Positions 34,612-44,925 of a DNA stretch of 64,000 nt are shown here, piece by piece. Position numbers and translations under genes: made by a program. This DNA is from Massilia aquatica (GTDB taxonomy: Bacteria; Pseudomonadota; Gammaproteobacteria; Burkholderiales; Burkholderiaceae_D). Location: contig NZ_VVIW01000003.1 in NCBI RefSeq assembly GCF_011682045.1, positions 248,001 to 312,000 on the forward strand, given 5' to 3'. The notes under the pieces were generated by a model. It was not told the DNA's origin and made no database searches. It was given only the letters and a program-made list of their open reading frames with translations. How positions within the stretch are numbered: position 1 is the stretch's first letter; every line of letters starts with the position of its first letter.

Positions 34612-36246
34612 TCATGCCGCCATCGACAAGGCGACCGCCTCGGCCACTTTGATGCCGTCCACCGCCGCCGACAAGATGCCGCCCGCGTAGCCGGCCCCTT
34701 CGCCGGCCGGGAACAGGCCGCGCGTGTTCAGGCTCTGCAGGTTGTCGTCGCGCCGTTTGATGCGGATCGGCGACGAGGTGCGCGTTTCCACGCCGGTCAG
34801 TACGGCGTCTTCCTGGTAGTAGCCGCGAATCTGCTTGTCGAACGCCGGAAAGGCTTCGCGCATGGCGACGATGGCGTAGTCGGGCAGGGCGGTGGCCAGG
34901 TCGGTCAGGTGCACCGCCGGCTTGAACGACGGCACCACCGAACCGAAGGCGGTCGAGGCGCGGCCCTTGACGAAGTCGCCCATCAGCTGGCCCGGCGCGT
35001 CGTAGGTGCCGCCGCCGAGCGCGAACGCGCCTTCTTCCAGGCGGCGCTGCAGGGCAATGCCGGCCAGCGGGTGGCCCGGGTTGTCGATATAGTCGGCCGG
35101 GGTAATCCCGACCACGATGGCGCTGTTGGCATTTCTTTCGTTGCGCGAGTACTGGCTCATGCCGTTGGTAACCACGCGGCCCGGCTCCGAGGCGGCCGCC
35201 ACCACCGTACCGCCCGGGCACATGCAGAAGCTGTACACCGAGCGGCCGTTAGCGGCGTGGTGCACCAGTTTATAGTCGGCCGCGCCGAGGATCTTGTTGC
35301 CGGCGTTCGGACCGAAACGGCAGGCGTCGATCAGCGACTGCGGGTGCTCGACCCGGAAACCGACCGAAAACGGCTTCGCTTCAATATACACACCGCGCTC
35401 GTACAGCATCTCGAACGTGTCGCGCGCGCTGTGGCCGATGGCCAGCACCACGTGGCGGGTCGGAATATGCTCGCCGCTGGCCAGGATCACGGCGCGGATC
35501 TGGCGCGCGTCTCCCTCGCCCTCGACCTCGATATCGGCGACCTTGCTCTCGAAGCGGTACTCGCCGCCCAGGGCGATGATGTTTTCGCGCATCTGTTCGA
35601 CCATCTTGACCAGGCGGAAGGTGCCGATGTGCGGTTTGCTCACATACATGATTTCGTCCGGCGCGCCAGCCTTGACGAATTCGGTCAGCACCTTGCGTCC
35701 GTAATGCTTGGGGTCCTTGATCTGGCTGTACAGCTTGCCGTCGGAAAAGGTCCCGGCCCCGCCTTCGCCATACTGCACGTTCGATTCCGGATTCAGTTCG
35801 CGCTTGCGCCAGAAACCGAAGGTGTCGACGGTGCGCTCGCGCACCACCTTGCCGCGTTCGAGAATCAGCGGGCGCAGGCCCATCTGGGCCAGGATCAGCG
35901 CCGCGAACAGGCCGCACGGCCCGGTGCCGATCACCACCGGGCGCTCGCTCTGGTCGTGGCCCTGCAACTGCTCGCCGCCGGCCACGAAGGTGTAGCTGGT
36001 GTCGGGCGCCGGCAGGATGTGGGCGTCGTGCTTGAGGCGGGCCAGCAGCGCGGCCTGGTCGCGCACCTCGGCGTCGACCGCATAGATCAGGACGATGGCC
36101 GTGCGTTTGCGCGCGTCGTAGCTGCGTTTGAATACACTAAAACCCAGCAAGTCGGCGTCGGCAATGCCGAGGCGCGCCAGAATGGCCTGGCGCAGGTCGG
36201 CGTCGGCATGGTCGAGCGGGAGTTTGAGTTCGTTAATTCGCAGCAT
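34612..36246 (-). CDS. FAD-dependent oxidoreductase (uncharacterised NAD(P)/FAD family)
   Basis: 544 residues. The FAD motif VVIGTGPCGLFAALILAQMGLRPLILERG begins near residue 103. It is preceded by a conserved ~95-residue N-terminal domain starting MLRINELKLPLDH, typical of a widespread family of uncharacterised flavoproteins. Other conserved segments are VQYGEGGAGTFSDGKLYSQIKD, GHSARDTFEMLYERGV, YSFCMCPGGTVVAAASEPG and GLFPAGEGAGYAGGILSAAVDGI. The ATG at 36246 gives the conserved start; the extension to 36357 is not supported. Substrate unknown. Confidence 0.88.
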   Translation of the reverse strand: MLRINELKLPLDHADADLRQAILARLGIADADLLGFSVFKRSYDARKRTAIVLIYAVDAEVRDQAALLARLKHDAHILPAPDTSYTFVAGGEQLQGHDQSERPVVIGTGPCGLFAALILAQMGLRPLILERGKVVRERTVDTFGFWRKRELNPESNVQYGEGGAGTFSDGKLYSQIKDPKHYGRKVLTEFVKAGAPDEIMYVSKPHIGTFRLVKMVEQMRENIIALGGEYRFESKVADIEVEGEGDARQIRAVILASGEHIPTRHVVLAIGHSARDTFEMLYERGVYIEAKPFSVGFRVEHPQSLIDACRFGPNAGNKILGAADYKLVHHAANGRSVYSFCMCPGGTVVAAASEPGRVVTNGMSQYSRNERNANSAIVVGITPADYIDNPGHPLAGIALQRRLEEGAFALGGGTYDAPGQLMGDFVKGRASTAFGSVVPSFKPAVHLTDLATALPDYAIVAMREAFPAFDKQIRGYYQEDAVLTGVETRTSSPIRIKRRDDNLQSLNTRGLFPAGEGAGYAGGILSAAVDGIKVAEAVALSMAA

Positions 36247-36713
36247 AGGAGTCGTTCGTGGTTCAGGGTGAGGGAAAGCAGGGCAGGGCGCTATTTTACC
36301 GGCTGCATCGCCGCATGGGCGAATCGCGCTACACAGCGTGGGTATTTTCGATGTCAAGTTGTTGCTGCGCGTCCATTATTGTCTTTGCGAGAAATTTTGT
36401 TGCAAAACAGACTCATTCATTGTTCTTATTTTCCCGCAATGCACAATATTTCGTTTGGTGCATATACGCATACGAAGAATTTTCGCTGTAGTCGCAAGCA
36501 AAGTTGCATTTAGGTTCTTTTTGGCCGCCATTTTTTTGTCACTGACCCGATAATGCCCCTTGCAGAAAAATGACGCGACGCCCCCTGCCGCGCGCGGCCT
36601 GCCTGGTGATTTTCTACTGGGCAATGTGCCAGCGCGGTTTTGCGATCCGAAAGGCTGTCGTGCAAGCAAGCTGCTGCAGTGTCATTATCCTCATCCTAAA
36701 CGGAGTTCTAAAA
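36247..36713. other. AT-rich leader region of TonB-dependent receptor 1
   Basis: 467 bases without a convincing gene; bases 36340-36540 are markedly AT-rich compared with the window and probably hold the receptor promoter and operators. An in-frame extension of the receptor from 36570 encodes unrelated, Cys-rich residues and is rejected. Confidence 0.6.
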
Positions 36714-39494
36714 ATGATGTTTCAAGAGAAGATTGGCGTACGTTCCGTTCGCCTCGCCCTCGGCCTGTTAGCTGGTATCGTCGCCGGCCAAGCCCTGGCC
36801 CAGGATGCACCTATCCAGCGTGTTGAAATCACCGGTTCGAGCATCAAGCGGATTGTGAAAGAAGGCGCGTTGCCAGTCCAGGTCGTATCCAAGGAAGTCA
36901 TCGCTCGTTCGGGCGCGACTACGGTAGCCGACTTGCTCCAGAAACTGCCGGCAATGCAGGGTTTCACGATTGAAGCCGTGGCTGCGGGCAGTAACTCGGG
37001 TGGCCGCACGCTGGCCTCGATCCACGATCTGGGCGGCAGCTACACCCTGGTCCTGCTGAACGGCCGCCGCATGGCGCCTCTGCAAGACAGCGGCAGCGCG
37101 GTCAATCTGAACTCGATCCCGATGGCTGCGGTTGAGCGCGTCGAAGTGCTGACCGACGGTGCTTCGGCACTGTACGGCGCCGACGCCATCGCCGGCGTCA
37201 TCAACTTCATCCTGAAGAAAAACTTCCAGGGCCTGACCCTGGACGCGGGTGTGTCGGTACCGACCAACCCGGGCGGCAAGAGCGCCAACGCCAGCATCAC
37301 CTGGGGTTTCGGCGATCTGGAAACGAATCGCTACAACATCCTGATGACCTACCGCCACGACGAACAGAAGATGGTCAAGGCCACTGAACGCGAGTTCAGC
37401 AAGACCTCGTACATCCCGTTCGGCCACGAAGGCAAGAGCTACATCTATGACCGCACCTCGACCTCGGGCACCGCGGCCAACGTGAGCGTGGCGTTCAACA
37501 ATACCGGTAAAGCCGATAAAGACAAGCTGCCGGCCTACGGCTTCAACCCGTACCGCGCCGTCAACGGCCAGTGCGCCCCCGGCTTCTTCCCGTACCTGTC
37601 GAGCACCCCGGCCGCCAACTACTGCGCCGTGGACAGTGCGTCGACCATCGAAACCGTGCCTGAATCGAAACGCGACTCCCTGTACACCTCGGGCCGCTTC
37701 AAGTTCTCGGACAACCTGACCGCCTTCGCCGATCTGTCGCTGGGCCGCTTCGACCTGACCGCGCGTATCGCCGCCAATCCGGTCAGCGTCGCCGTTGCAC
37801 CGAACTCGGCAGTCTACAACCAGTACGTCAAGCCTTACCTGAGCGCCGACCAGCAGAAATACGTCCAGACCGCCACCGCAACTTACCGCGCCAGCGAATT
37901 CGGCACCCGTGACAGCCAGACCATCACCGACGTGATCCACTTCGTCACCGGCTTCGATGCCAGCGTGGCTGGTTGGGACGTGAATACCGGCCTGACCTAC
38001 TCGAAGTACAAGCTCGACGAGCGCTACACCGGCGGCTACCTGTTGAACAAGGAATTCCGCAGCCTGATCGGCAGCTCGACCTTCAACCCGTTCCTGCCAA
38101 CCGGTTCGCCGGGTTCGCCAACGGCTGCGCAGATCGGCAGCTCGATCTTCCACGGTTCGATCCGTGAAGCGTACTCCGACATGCGCGCCATCGACACGCG
38201 CGCTTCGCGCGAACTGTTCACGCTGCCAGGCGGCGCCTCCAGCATCGGTATCGGCGCCGACTACCGCGAACTGAACCAGGTACAGACCGCCTCGACCGCT
38301 GCCAAGAATGGCACCATCTATGGCTTCAGCGCCTCGAACGAATTCGACTACACGCGTGATTCGACCGGTGCGTTCGCCGAGCTGGCACTGCCACTCGTCA
38401 AGAACCTGGAAGTGACCACGGCGGTCCGTTACGACCGTTACTCGGGCGTGAAAGACGCGAACACGGGCACGACCAAGGGTAAAACCCAGGACGCCAGCAC
38501 CTACAAGGTCAGCGCACGCTTCACCCCGACCACCGCGGTGCTGCTGCGCGGCTCGTACGGTACGGGCTTCCGCGTAGCCGACCAGGCCGAGATCGCCGGC
38601 ACCCTGGTGCCAGGTGGCGTCACCGCCACCGCGTACGACTGCCCGGCCGCACTGATCGCTTCCAACGAAGCGCTGTGCAAAGCTGGTCGCCTGCAGTATT
38701 TCCTGAGCCGCGGCGGCAACGAGCAGCTCAAGCCTGAGAAATCGAAGCAGTACACCATCGGTTTCCGCGTCGAGCCATCGTCGAGCCTGACCTTCGGCGC
38801 CGACCTGTGGGATGTGCGCATGACCAACCAGGTGTCCTCGGTCAGCGAGACCCAGGCCTTCGCCGACGCCGGCAAGTTCCGCGAACTGTTCACCGACTTC
38901 GCCGATCCTGCAACCGGTATCAAGAGCTGGGCGTTCATCGACGCGCCGATCAACATCGGCCGTACCCACAACCGTGGTATCGACTGGGACCTGACCGTCG
39001 GCGAGAAGTATTCGTTCGGCAAGATGACCCTGAACGTCAACGGCACCCACATGCTCAAGGCCAGCTACACCAAGGCCGGTACCGACAACGAGTGGACCGA
39101 CAGCATGGATAGCTACGGCACCAACGCTGCCGTGACCTTCCGTAACATCGCCAAGGCCGTGTTCGCTCTGGAAACGGGCAGCATGACCAACGCGCTGACG
39201 ATCAACTACCGCAATGGTTACAAAGATCAGGAAACGATCCCGTACGACGTGGCGACCTCCAAGCCAGCGCTGTCCGCGATCCGCCTGGACGTGCCGTCGT
39301 ACAGCACGGTCGACTACCAGGGCAAGTTTGCGATCAGCAAGCAATGGGAAGTTCGCGGCGGTATCAAGAACCTGATGGACAAAGAGCCACCACTGACCCT
39401 GCGCACGTCGTCGGGCCACCAGATTGGTTACGATGCCCGTTACGCGGACACGCTGGGCCGTACCGTCTACCTGAACACCAGCTACAAGTTCTAA
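36714..39494 (+). CDS. TonB-dependent outer-membrane receptor 1
   Basis: 926 residues. Signal peptide about 1-29 (VRSVRLALGLLAGIVAGQALAQ). The TonB box/plug region is IQRVEITGSSIKRIVKEGALPVQVVSKEVIARSGATTVADLLQKLP, then LLNGRRMAPLQDSGSAVNLNSIPMAAVERVEVLTDGASALYGADAIAGVINFILKK. A 22-strand barrel follows, ending RTVYLNTSYKF with a terminal aromatic. It imports an unknown ligand using TonB energy. GGAG lies 8 bases before ATG 36714. No linked FecI/FecR or transporter reveals the substrate; the plug type (GSSIKR, VEVLTDGASALYG) is the one common in carbohydrate or oligomer receptors. Confidence 0.93.
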   Translation: MMFQEKIGVRSVRLALGLLAGIVAGQALAQDAPIQRVEITGSSIKRIVKEGALPVQVVSKEVIARSGATTVADLLQKLPAMQGFTIEAVAAGSNSGGRTLASIHDLGGSYTLVLLNGRRMAPLQDSGSAVNLNSIPMAAVERVEVLTDGASALYGADAIAGVINFILKKNFQGLTLDAGVSVPTNPGGKSANASITWGFGDLETNRYNILMTYRHDEQKMVKATEREFSKTSYIPFGHEGKSYIYDRTSTSGTAANVSVAFNNTGKADKDKLPAYGFNPYRAVNGQCAPGFFPYLSSTPAANYCAVDSASTIETVPESKRDSLYTSGRFKFSDNLTAFADLSLGRFDLTARIAANPVSVAVAPNSAVYNQYVKPYLSADQQKYVQTATATYRASEFGTRDSQTITDVIHFVTGFDASVAGWDVNTGLTYSKYKLDERYTGGYLLNKEFRSLIGSSTFNPFLPTGSPGSPTAAQIGSSIFHGSIREAYSDMRAIDTRASRELFTLPGGASSIGIGADYRELNQVQTASTAAKNGTIYGFSASNEFDYTRDSTGAFAELALPLVKNLEVTTAVRYDRYSGVKDANTGTTKGKTQDASTYKVSARFTPTTAVLLRGSYGTGFRVADQAEIAGTLVPGGVTATAYDCPAALIASNEALCKAGRLQYFLSRGGNEQLKPEKSKQYTIGFRVEPSSSLTFGADLWDVRMTNQVSSVSETQAFADAGKFRELFTDFADPATGIKSWAFIDAPINIGRTHNRGIDWDLTVGEKYSFGKMTLNVNGTHMLKASYTKAGTDNEWTDSMDSYGTNAAVTFRNIAKAVFALETGSMTNALTINYRNGYKDQETIPYDVATSKPALSAIRLDVPSYSTVDYQGKFAISKQWEVRGGIKNLMDKEPPLTLRTSSGHQIGYDARYADTLGRTVYLNTSYKF

Positions 39495-39520
39495 GCTGAG
39501 TCCAGGTTAGTCGTGACAAA

Positions 39521-39552
39521 AAGCGCGTTGCTTCGGCAACGCGCTTTTTTTT
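39521..39552. terminator. bidirectional terminator between receptor 1 and rsmE
   Basis: 11 bp perfect stem AAGCGCGTTGC/GCAACGCGCTT with a TTCG tetraloop, eight T on the plus strand and five A before the stem, so it can serve both convergent genes. Confidence 0.92.
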
Positions 39553-39667
39553 CGTCCGCTGCGGTGTCCACTGCGGTGTCAGGTCTGGCATTTGGACACG
39601 GGCTGGACAGGCACGGCATCGGCCTTCCTGTCGCTTGCGCGAACGCGCAGCGTGCGGCCGATGGCGC

Positions 39668-40393
39668 TTACATCCCGCCCCACAGGGCGTTGAGCGCGGC
39701 CACGGCGGCAATCCCGGCCGTTTCGGTGCGCAGGATGCGCGGCCCCATCGACAGCGCCAGCGCGCCGCGCGCCATCGCCGCGTCTTCTTCCTGCACCGTA
39801 AAACCGCCTTCCGGCCCGATCATCAACGACAGCGCCTGCGGCGGCTGGTGCCGGGCCCAGTCGGCCAGCGACTGCCCGCCGCGCGGACTGAGCAAGATGC
39901 GCTTGTGCATACCCTGCTGCGCGCACCACTGGTGCAGGTCGTCGACCGGGGCCAGCCGCGCCAGGCGGTTGCGCCCGCTCTGTTCGGAGGCGGCCACGAT
40001 CACGCCCTGCCAGTGCGCCAGGCGCTTTTCGGCGCGCTCGCCCGACAGCCGCACCACACAGCGCTGCGCGGCCAGCGGGGCGATCGCCGCCACCCCCATC
40101 TCGACCGCCTTTTCGATGATCCAGTCCATCTTGGACGCTTCGGGCAGGGCCTGGGCCAGGGTGATTTCGTAGGGCAGCTCGACGTCGCGCGCCACCTGCG
40201 CCTTGATGGTGACGCTGGCGCGGCGCTTTTCCACGCTGGCCAGGTGGGCGATGTATTCGCCGCCGTCGCCGTTGAACAGGCACAGTTCGGCGCCGATTTG
40301 CATGCGCAGCACGTGCAGATGATGAGCGACCGCCTCGGGCAGGTCGAGCGTGAGGCCAACCGCCAGCGGCACGGAACAATAGAAACGGGGCAT
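39668..40393 (-). CDS. rsmE: 16S rRNA (uracil-1498-N3)-methyltransferase
   Basis: 241 residues. An N-terminal PUA-like domain (HHLHVLRMQIGAELCLFNGDGGEYIAHL) is followed by a SPOUT methyltransferase domain. Conserved parts: EKAVEMGVAAIAPLAAQRCVVRL, AASEQSGRNRLA, LMIGPEGGFTVQEE near 195, and LGPRILRTETA-like SMGPRILRTETAGIAAVAALN forming the SAM-binding knot. It methylates U1498 of 16S rRNA. The ATG at 40393 gives MPRFYC; the longer frame is leader. Divergent from tkt. Confidence 0.96.
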   Translation of the reverse strand: MPRFYCSVPLAVGLTLDLPEAVAHHLHVLRMQIGAELCLFNGDGGEYIAHLASVEKRRASVTIKAQVARDVELPYEITLAQALPEASKMDWIIEKAVEMGVAAIAPLAAQRCVVRLSGERAEKRLAHWQGVIVAASEQSGRNRLARLAPVDDLHQWCAQQGMHKRILLSPRGGQSLADWARHQPPQALSLMIGPEGGFTVQEEDAAMARGALALSMGPRILRTETAGIAAVAALNALWGGM

Positions 40394-40476
40394 GGAATCC
40401 TGGGAATGAGTTGAGGGTGTAGTCGAGGCCGGCAGGCGCGGCAAAGCGCTTCATTTTAATTCGCCACCCCATGGTC

Positions 40477-40485
40477 TGGTAAAAT
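40477..40485 (+). promoter_or_regulatory. extended -10 promoter of tkt
   Basis: TGG-TAAAAT, an extended -10 element 66 bases before the tkt ATG. The -35 region is poor, as is usual for extended -10 promoters. Confidence 0.5.
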
Positions 40486-40551
40486 ACTTGACCCGGTACG
40501 CCAAGCAGCGCCACCCGCATTTCCAATCCTACGACCTCACAGATTCGACCC

Positions 40552-42549
40552 ATGAAAACGACGCTCCCTACCACTTTGATGGCCAACGCGATCCGCGCGC
40601 TGGCAATGGACGCAGTGCAACAGGCTAATTCCGGCCACCCAGGCATGCCAATGGGCATGGCGGAAATTGCGGTGGCGCTGTGGGCCGGCCACTACAAGCA
40701 CAATCCGTCCAATCCGAAGTGGCTCAACCGCGACCGCTTCCTGCTGTCGAACGGCCACGGCTCGATGCTGCATTACGCGCTGCTGCACCTGTCGGGCTAC
40801 GACCTGAGCATGGCTGACCTGAAAAACTTCCGCCAGATGCATTCGAAGACCCCGGGCCACCCGGAAGTCGACATCACTCCGGGCGTGGAAACGACCACCG
40901 GCCCGCTCGGCCAGGGCATCGCCAACGCGGTCGGCATGGCGCTCTCGGAATACCTGCTGGCGGCGGAATTCAACAAGCCGGGCTTCGACGTGGTCGACCA
41001 CTACACCTATGCGTTTTTGGGCGACGGTTGCCTGATGGAAGGCATTTCGCACGAAGTGTGTTCGCTGGCCGGCACCCTGGGCCTGAACCGCCTGATCGCC
41101 CTGTACGACGACAACGGCATCTCGATCGACGGCAAGGTGGAAGGCTGGTTCACCGACGACACCCCGAAACGCTTTGAATCCTACGGCTGGAACGTGATCG
41201 CCGCCGTCGACGGCCACAGCGTGGCAGCGGTCGACGCGGCTATTTGCCAAGCGAAGCTCTCGTCCAAGCCGACCCTGATCTGCTGCAAGACCATCATCGG
41301 CAAGGGTTCGCCCAACCTGCAAGGCGGCGACAAGGTGCACGGCGCCGCGCTGGGCGACAAGGAAGTGGCGGCCGTGCGCGAGCACCTGCTGTGGACTTCG
41401 GTCCCGTTCGAGATCCCGGCCGAGGTCTACACCGCCTGGGACGCCAAACAGCACGGCGCCGCGCTGGAAGCCGAATGGAACACCAAATTCGCCGCCTACC
41501 GCGCGCAATATCCCGAGCTGGCCGCCGAATTCGAGCGCCGCATGAAGGGTGAACTGCCGGCTGATTTCAACGCCACCCTGGACGCGGCGATCGCCGCCTG
41601 CGTCGAGAAAAAAGAAAACATCGCCACCCGCAAGGCCAGCCAGAACGCGATCCAGGCGCTGGCCCCGACCCTGCCGGAATTTTTGGGCGGCTCGGCCGAC
41701 CTGACCGGTTCCAATCTCACCAACTGGAAAGAGTGCATCGCACTGCGTTCCGGCAAGCCAGGCAACCACATCAACTACGGCGTGCGCGAATTCGGCATGA
41801 GCGCCATCATGAACGGCATCGCCCTGCACGGCGGCTACATTCCGTTCGGCGCCACCTTCCTCACCTTCTCCGACTACAGCCGCAACGCGCTGCGCATGGC
41901 CGCGCTGATGAAGCAGCGCTCGATCTTCGTGTTCACCCACGATTCGATCGGCCTGGGCGAAGACGGCCCGACCCACCAGTCGGTCGAGCACGTTTCGTCG
42001 CTGCGCCTGATCCCGAACCTGGACAACTGGCGTCCGTGCGACACGGTTGAATCGGCCGCTGCCTGGGGCGCCGCCGTCCAGCGCAAGGATGGCCCGTCGA
42101 CCCTGATCTTCTCGCGCCAGAACCTGCCGTTCCAGGAACGCACCGCGGCCCAGATCGCCGACATCGCGCGCGGCGGCTACGTGCTGCAAGACGTGGCTGA
42201 TGCCAAGGCCATCCTGATCGCCACCGGTTCCGAAATCGAACTGGCGACCAAGGCAGCTGCCGCGCTGGCCGCCGAAGGCATTCCGGTGCGCGTGGTATCG
42301 ATGCCGTCGACCGACGTGTACGACCGCCAGGACGCCGCCTACAAGGCCAGCGTGCTCACCCGTGGCGTGCCGCGCGTGGCGATCGAAGCGGGTGTAACCG
42401 ATTTTTGGTATAAATACGTTGGCCTCGAAGGCGCCGTGGTCGGCATCGACACCTTCGGCGAATCGGCTCCCGCGCCGGTGCTGTTCAAGCACTTCGGTTT
42501 CACGGTCGAGAACGTGGTTGCCAAGGTCAAGTCGGTACTGACGAACTAA
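40552..42549 (+). CDS. tkt: transketolase
   Basis: 665 residues. Thiamine-diphosphate enzyme of the pentose phosphate pathway, moving two-carbon ketol units between sugar phosphates. Landmarks: [16 protein letters not shown] near 24, [20 protein letters not shown] near 63, the ThDP motif [20 protein letters not shown] near 154, DDNGISIDG near 185, and [19 protein letters not shown] near 464 in the pyrimidine domain. gap follows after 76 bases, so the two are probably one operon for carbon metabolism. Confidence 0.98.
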   Translation: MKTTLPTTLMANAIRALAMDAVQQANSGHPGMPMGMAEIAVALWAGHYKHNPSNPKWLNRDRFLLSNGHGSMLHYALLHLSGYDLSMADLKNFRQMHSKTPGHPEVDITPGVETTTGPLGQGIANAVGMALSEYLLAAEFNKPGFDVVDHYTYAFLGDGCLMEGISHEVCSLAGTLGLNRLIALYDDNGISIDGKVEGWFTDDTPKRFESYGWNVIAAVDGHSVAAVDAAICQAKLSSKPTLICCKTIIGKGSPNLQGGDKVHGAALGDKEVAAVREHLLWTSVPFEIPAEVYTAWDAKQHGAALEAEWNTKFAAYRAQYPELAAEFERRMKGELPADFNATLDAAIAACVEKKENIATRKASQNAIQALAPTLPEFLGGSADLTGSNLTNWKECIALRSGKPGNHINYGVREFGMSAIMNGIALHGGYIPFGATFLTFSDYSRNALRMAALMKQRSIFVFTHDSIGLGEDGPTHQSVEHVSSLRLIPNLDNWRPCDTVESAAAWGAAVQRKDGPSTLIFSRQNLPFQERTAAQIADIARGGYVLQDVADAKAILIATGSEIELATKAAAALAAEGIPVRVVSMPSTDVYDRQDAAYKASVLTRGVPRVAIEAGVTDFWYKYVGLEGAVVGIDTFGESAPAPVLFKHFGFTVENVVAKVKSVLTN

Positions 42550-42625
42550 GCGAAGTGTAAGCGAATGCAGGCGGCGCTTCGGCGCCGCCGCGTGCCACCC
42601 ATTTTTATCACTCAGGAGCAAAGTA

Positions 42626-43636
42626 ATGACGATCAAAGTTGCAATCAACGGTTATGGCCGTATCGGCCGCAATGTCCTGCGCGCTTTCTACGAAGGCGGC
42701 AAGAAACACGACATCCAGATCGTGGCGATCAACGACCTGGGCGATGCCAAGTCGAACGCGCACCTGACCCGCTACGACACGGCGCACGGCAAGTTCCCCG
42801 GCACCGTGACGGTCGAAGGCGACAACATGATCGTCAATGGCGACGCGATCCGCGTGTTCGCGCAGCGCAATCCTGCTGAAATTCCATGGGGTGAGCTGGG
42901 TGTGGACGTGGTGCTGGAATGCACCGGCTTTTTCACCACCAAAGAAAAAGCCTCGGCCCACCTGAAGGGCGGCGCCAAGAAAGTCATCATTTCGGCGCCG
43001 GGCGGTAAAGACGTGGACGCGACCATCGTGTTCGGCGTCAACGACAATGTGCTCAAGTCGACCGACACGGTCATTTCGAACGCTTCGTGCACCACCAACT
43101 GCCTGGCCCCGCTGGTCAAGCCGCTCAACGACGCCATCGGCCTGGAAACCGGCCTGATGACCACCGTGCACGCCTACACCAACGACCAGGTGCTGACCGA
43201 CGTGATGCATGAAGACCTGCGCCGCGCCCGTTCGGCCACGATGAGCATGATCCCGACCAAGACCGGCGCCGCCGCCGCGGTTGGCCTGGTGCTGCCTGAA
43301 CTGAACGGCAAGCTGGACGGTTTCGCGATCCGCGTGCCGACCATCAACGTCTCGCTGGTCGACCTGACCTTCATCGCCAAGCGCGACACCACCGTCGACG
43401 AAGTCAATGCCCTGATGAAAGCGGCATCCGAAGGCGCCCTGAAAGACGTGCTGACGTACCAGACCGAGCCGCTGGTATCGATCGACTTCAACCACAATCC
43501 GGCCTCGTCGAATTTCGATTCGACCCTGACCAAGGTGTCGGGCCGCCTGGTCAAGGTATCGTCGTGGTACGACAACGAGTGGGGTTTCTCGAACCGCATG
43601 CTGGACACCACGGTGGCACTGATGAACGCCAAGTAA
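42626..43636 (+). CDS. gap: glyceraldehyde-3-phosphate dehydrogenase
   Basis: 336 residues. NAD-binding [17 protein letters not shown] near the N-terminus; active-site [13 protein letters not shown] with Cys155; [11 protein letters not shown] with His near 182; [26 protein letters not shown]; and [15 protein letters not shown] at the end. Oxidises glyceraldehyde 3-phosphate in glycolysis and reverses in gluconeogenesis. AGGAGCAAAGTA precedes the ATG. Followed by a strong terminator; pgk is not adjacent. Confidence 0.98.
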   Translation: MTIKVAINGYGRIGRNVLRAFYEGGKKHDIQIVAINDLGDAKSNAHLTRYDTAHGKFPGTVTVEGDNMIVNGDAIRVFAQRNPAEIPWGELGVDVVLECTGFFTTKEKASAHLKGGAKKVIISAPGGKDVDATIVFGVNDNVLKSTDTVISNASCTTNCLAPLVKPLNDAIGLETGLMTTVHAYTNDQVLTDVMHEDLRRARSATMSMIPTKTGAAAAVGLVLPELNGKLDGFAIRVPTINVSLVDLTFIAKRDTTVDEVNALMKAASEGALKDVLTYQTEPLVSIDFNHNPASSNFDSTLTKVSGRLVKVSSWYDNEWGFSNRMLDTTVALMNAK

Positions 43637-43652
43637 TCATTGGCCGGATCGA

Positions 43653-43680
43653 CAAAAACGCCCTGCGGGGCGTTTTTTTT
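43653..43680 (+). terminator. rho-independent terminator of tkt-gap
   Basis: Stem AAAAACGCCC/GGGCGTTTTT with a 4-base loop and eight T, starting 17 bases after the gap stop. Confidence 0.93.
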
Positions 43681-43840
43681 CGCGCCGGACTTGGCGTGGC
43701 AGGGCAGGCGGGTGCGTCGGAAACATCAAGTGTATTAAAAGGCAATCCCGCAAGTCCCTCTACGGTAGCGGCGCCAGCCATTTCGCTGCAACACGACTGT
43801 GCATCCGATACTGCTGGTCCGAACCAGCACAAAGAGCACC

Positions 43841-44389
43841 ATGGGACCGATCGCTTACTCGCTCTGCCAGAAGCCAGTCATTGGACTGGTCATGTATATC
43901 ACCTTCGCCTGTTCCTTTCCGCCGCTGATAGCCGACCAGCCGCTGGCGCTGACCGAGGCCGGCGCCAGCGCATCGGCCGCGTTTTCGGTCGCGGTGGACA
44001 AAAGCTACTCGCTCGACCTGACGTTTGCATTTCCGAATGCATGGGCGATGCGCAAGGATGAGATCGTCGGTTCGCGCTACGACCAGCACTGCGGGCCGGG
44101 TGTGCATTATGGCGACATTCCAGTAGCGCAGTTGGCGGGGCTGGGCCGCCCGATCCCGTTTCGCGTGGTGGTCCAGCGCAAGTCGGACAAGGCCGTCGTG
44201 ATCGAGCGCACCTTCACCTCGCTGTGCCAGGTTTCCAGCGGCATCGAGCGCGCGCGCAAAACGCGCCGGATCGGCCGGCTCGACCTGGTCCGGGGCGACT
44301 ACCTCCTGGTCATCACCAACCTCGAGCGCCAGGACGGGCTCGACCGTGTCGCCACCACGTTTTCCCTGGTTTCCGGCCACGGAAAATAG
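43841..44389 (+). CDS. hypothetical exported protein (possibly DUF5625-like)
   Basis: 182 residues from the ATG at 43841; an ATG at 43799 adds 14 residues. The N-terminus has a weak signal sequence (VIGLVMYITFACSFPPLIA). The body (AAFSVAVDKSYSLDLTFAFP, RPIPFRVVVQRKSDKAVVIERTFTSLC, RIGRLDLVRGDYLLVITNLE) suggests a beta-sandwich. It reminds me of DUF5625, but I cannot confirm this. Function unknown. Stands alone after the gap terminator and converges on the cache-domain gene. Confidence 0.65.
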   Translation: MGPIAYSLCQKPVIGLVMYITFACSFPPLIADQPLALTEAGASASAAFSVAVDKSYSLDLTFAFPNAWAMRKDEIVGSRYDQHCGPGVHYGDIPVAQLAGLGRPIPFRVVVQRKSDKAVVIERTFTSLCQVSSGIERARKTRRIGRLDLVRGDYLLVITNLERQDGLDRVATTFSLVSGHGK

Positions 44390-44463
44390 CCTGCCCCCAA
44401 CACCGGGGTCAGGGGCTTGCCGCGAAAGGCTTTAGGACGAGGCCTGGCAGTTGCGGCGGATGC

Positions 44464-44925
44464 TTATTTGTAGACGCCGGACCCAACCATCATGTCGTCC
44501 ACCCGCTCGATGTAGCCGGACTTGTTTTCGACCGCCTTGGTCACGGGATTGGGCCACTTGAAGTCGACCCAGCCTTTGCCGGCAGGCGACTTGGCCAGTT
44601 CGGCCATGTCCTTGATCATCAGCTTGCCGTTGCTGTCGGCCAGCGCCATCAGGTTCTTGCCCACAATCTTGGGATTGTTGCCGTGGACTAGGCAAACACC
44701 GTTCAGGTCATATACATACACATACAGATCGCGGTCGTGATACTCCTTGTTGGCGGTGTCGCTGATCGCCGCGAAGGCCTTGGCCTTGTCGGCCTTGATC
44801 AGCGCGACGGCTTTCTTGACCATCGCGACCGCTTCGTCGGCACTGCCTTTGTCGGCCGACCACGCCGCTCCCGGCAGGGCCAGCAGGGCTACGCTGAGTA
44901 AGCTTGCGGAAAACATTGTTCTCAT
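44464..44925 (-). CDS. exported single-cache-domain protein
   Basis: 153 residues. Signal peptide (SASLLSVALLALPGAAWSA) then one small cache domain: DEAVAMVKKAVALIKADKAKAFAAI, RDLYVYVYDLNGVCLVHGNNPKIVGKNLMALADSNGK, GWVDFKWPNPVTKAVENKSGYIERVDDMMVGSGVY. Such domains normally sense small molecules in chemoreceptors and kinases; here the protein ends after the sensor, so it is a free periplasmic binder. GGAG 7 bases upstream supports ATG 44925 over the TTG/ATG further up. Ligand unknown. Confidence 0.88.
   Translation of the reverse strand: MRTMFSASLLSVALLALPGAAWSADKGSADEAVAMVKKAVALIKADKAKAFAAISDTANKEYHDRDLYVYVYDLNGVCLVHGNNPKIVGKNLMALADSNGKLMIKDMAELAKSPAGKGWVDFKWPNPVTKAVENKSGYIERVDDMMVGSGVYK

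Noticed and set aside
36570-36713. N-terminal extension of TonB-dependent receptor 1
   Set aside because: The added residues do not resemble receptor sequence; a good ribosome site and signal peptide begin at 36714.
44390-44463. CCCCCAACACCGGGGTCAGGGG-like motif as a possible repeat
   Set aside because: Only one weak copy in this window (a distant resemblance near 39560-39605), so I cannot show it is a repeat.
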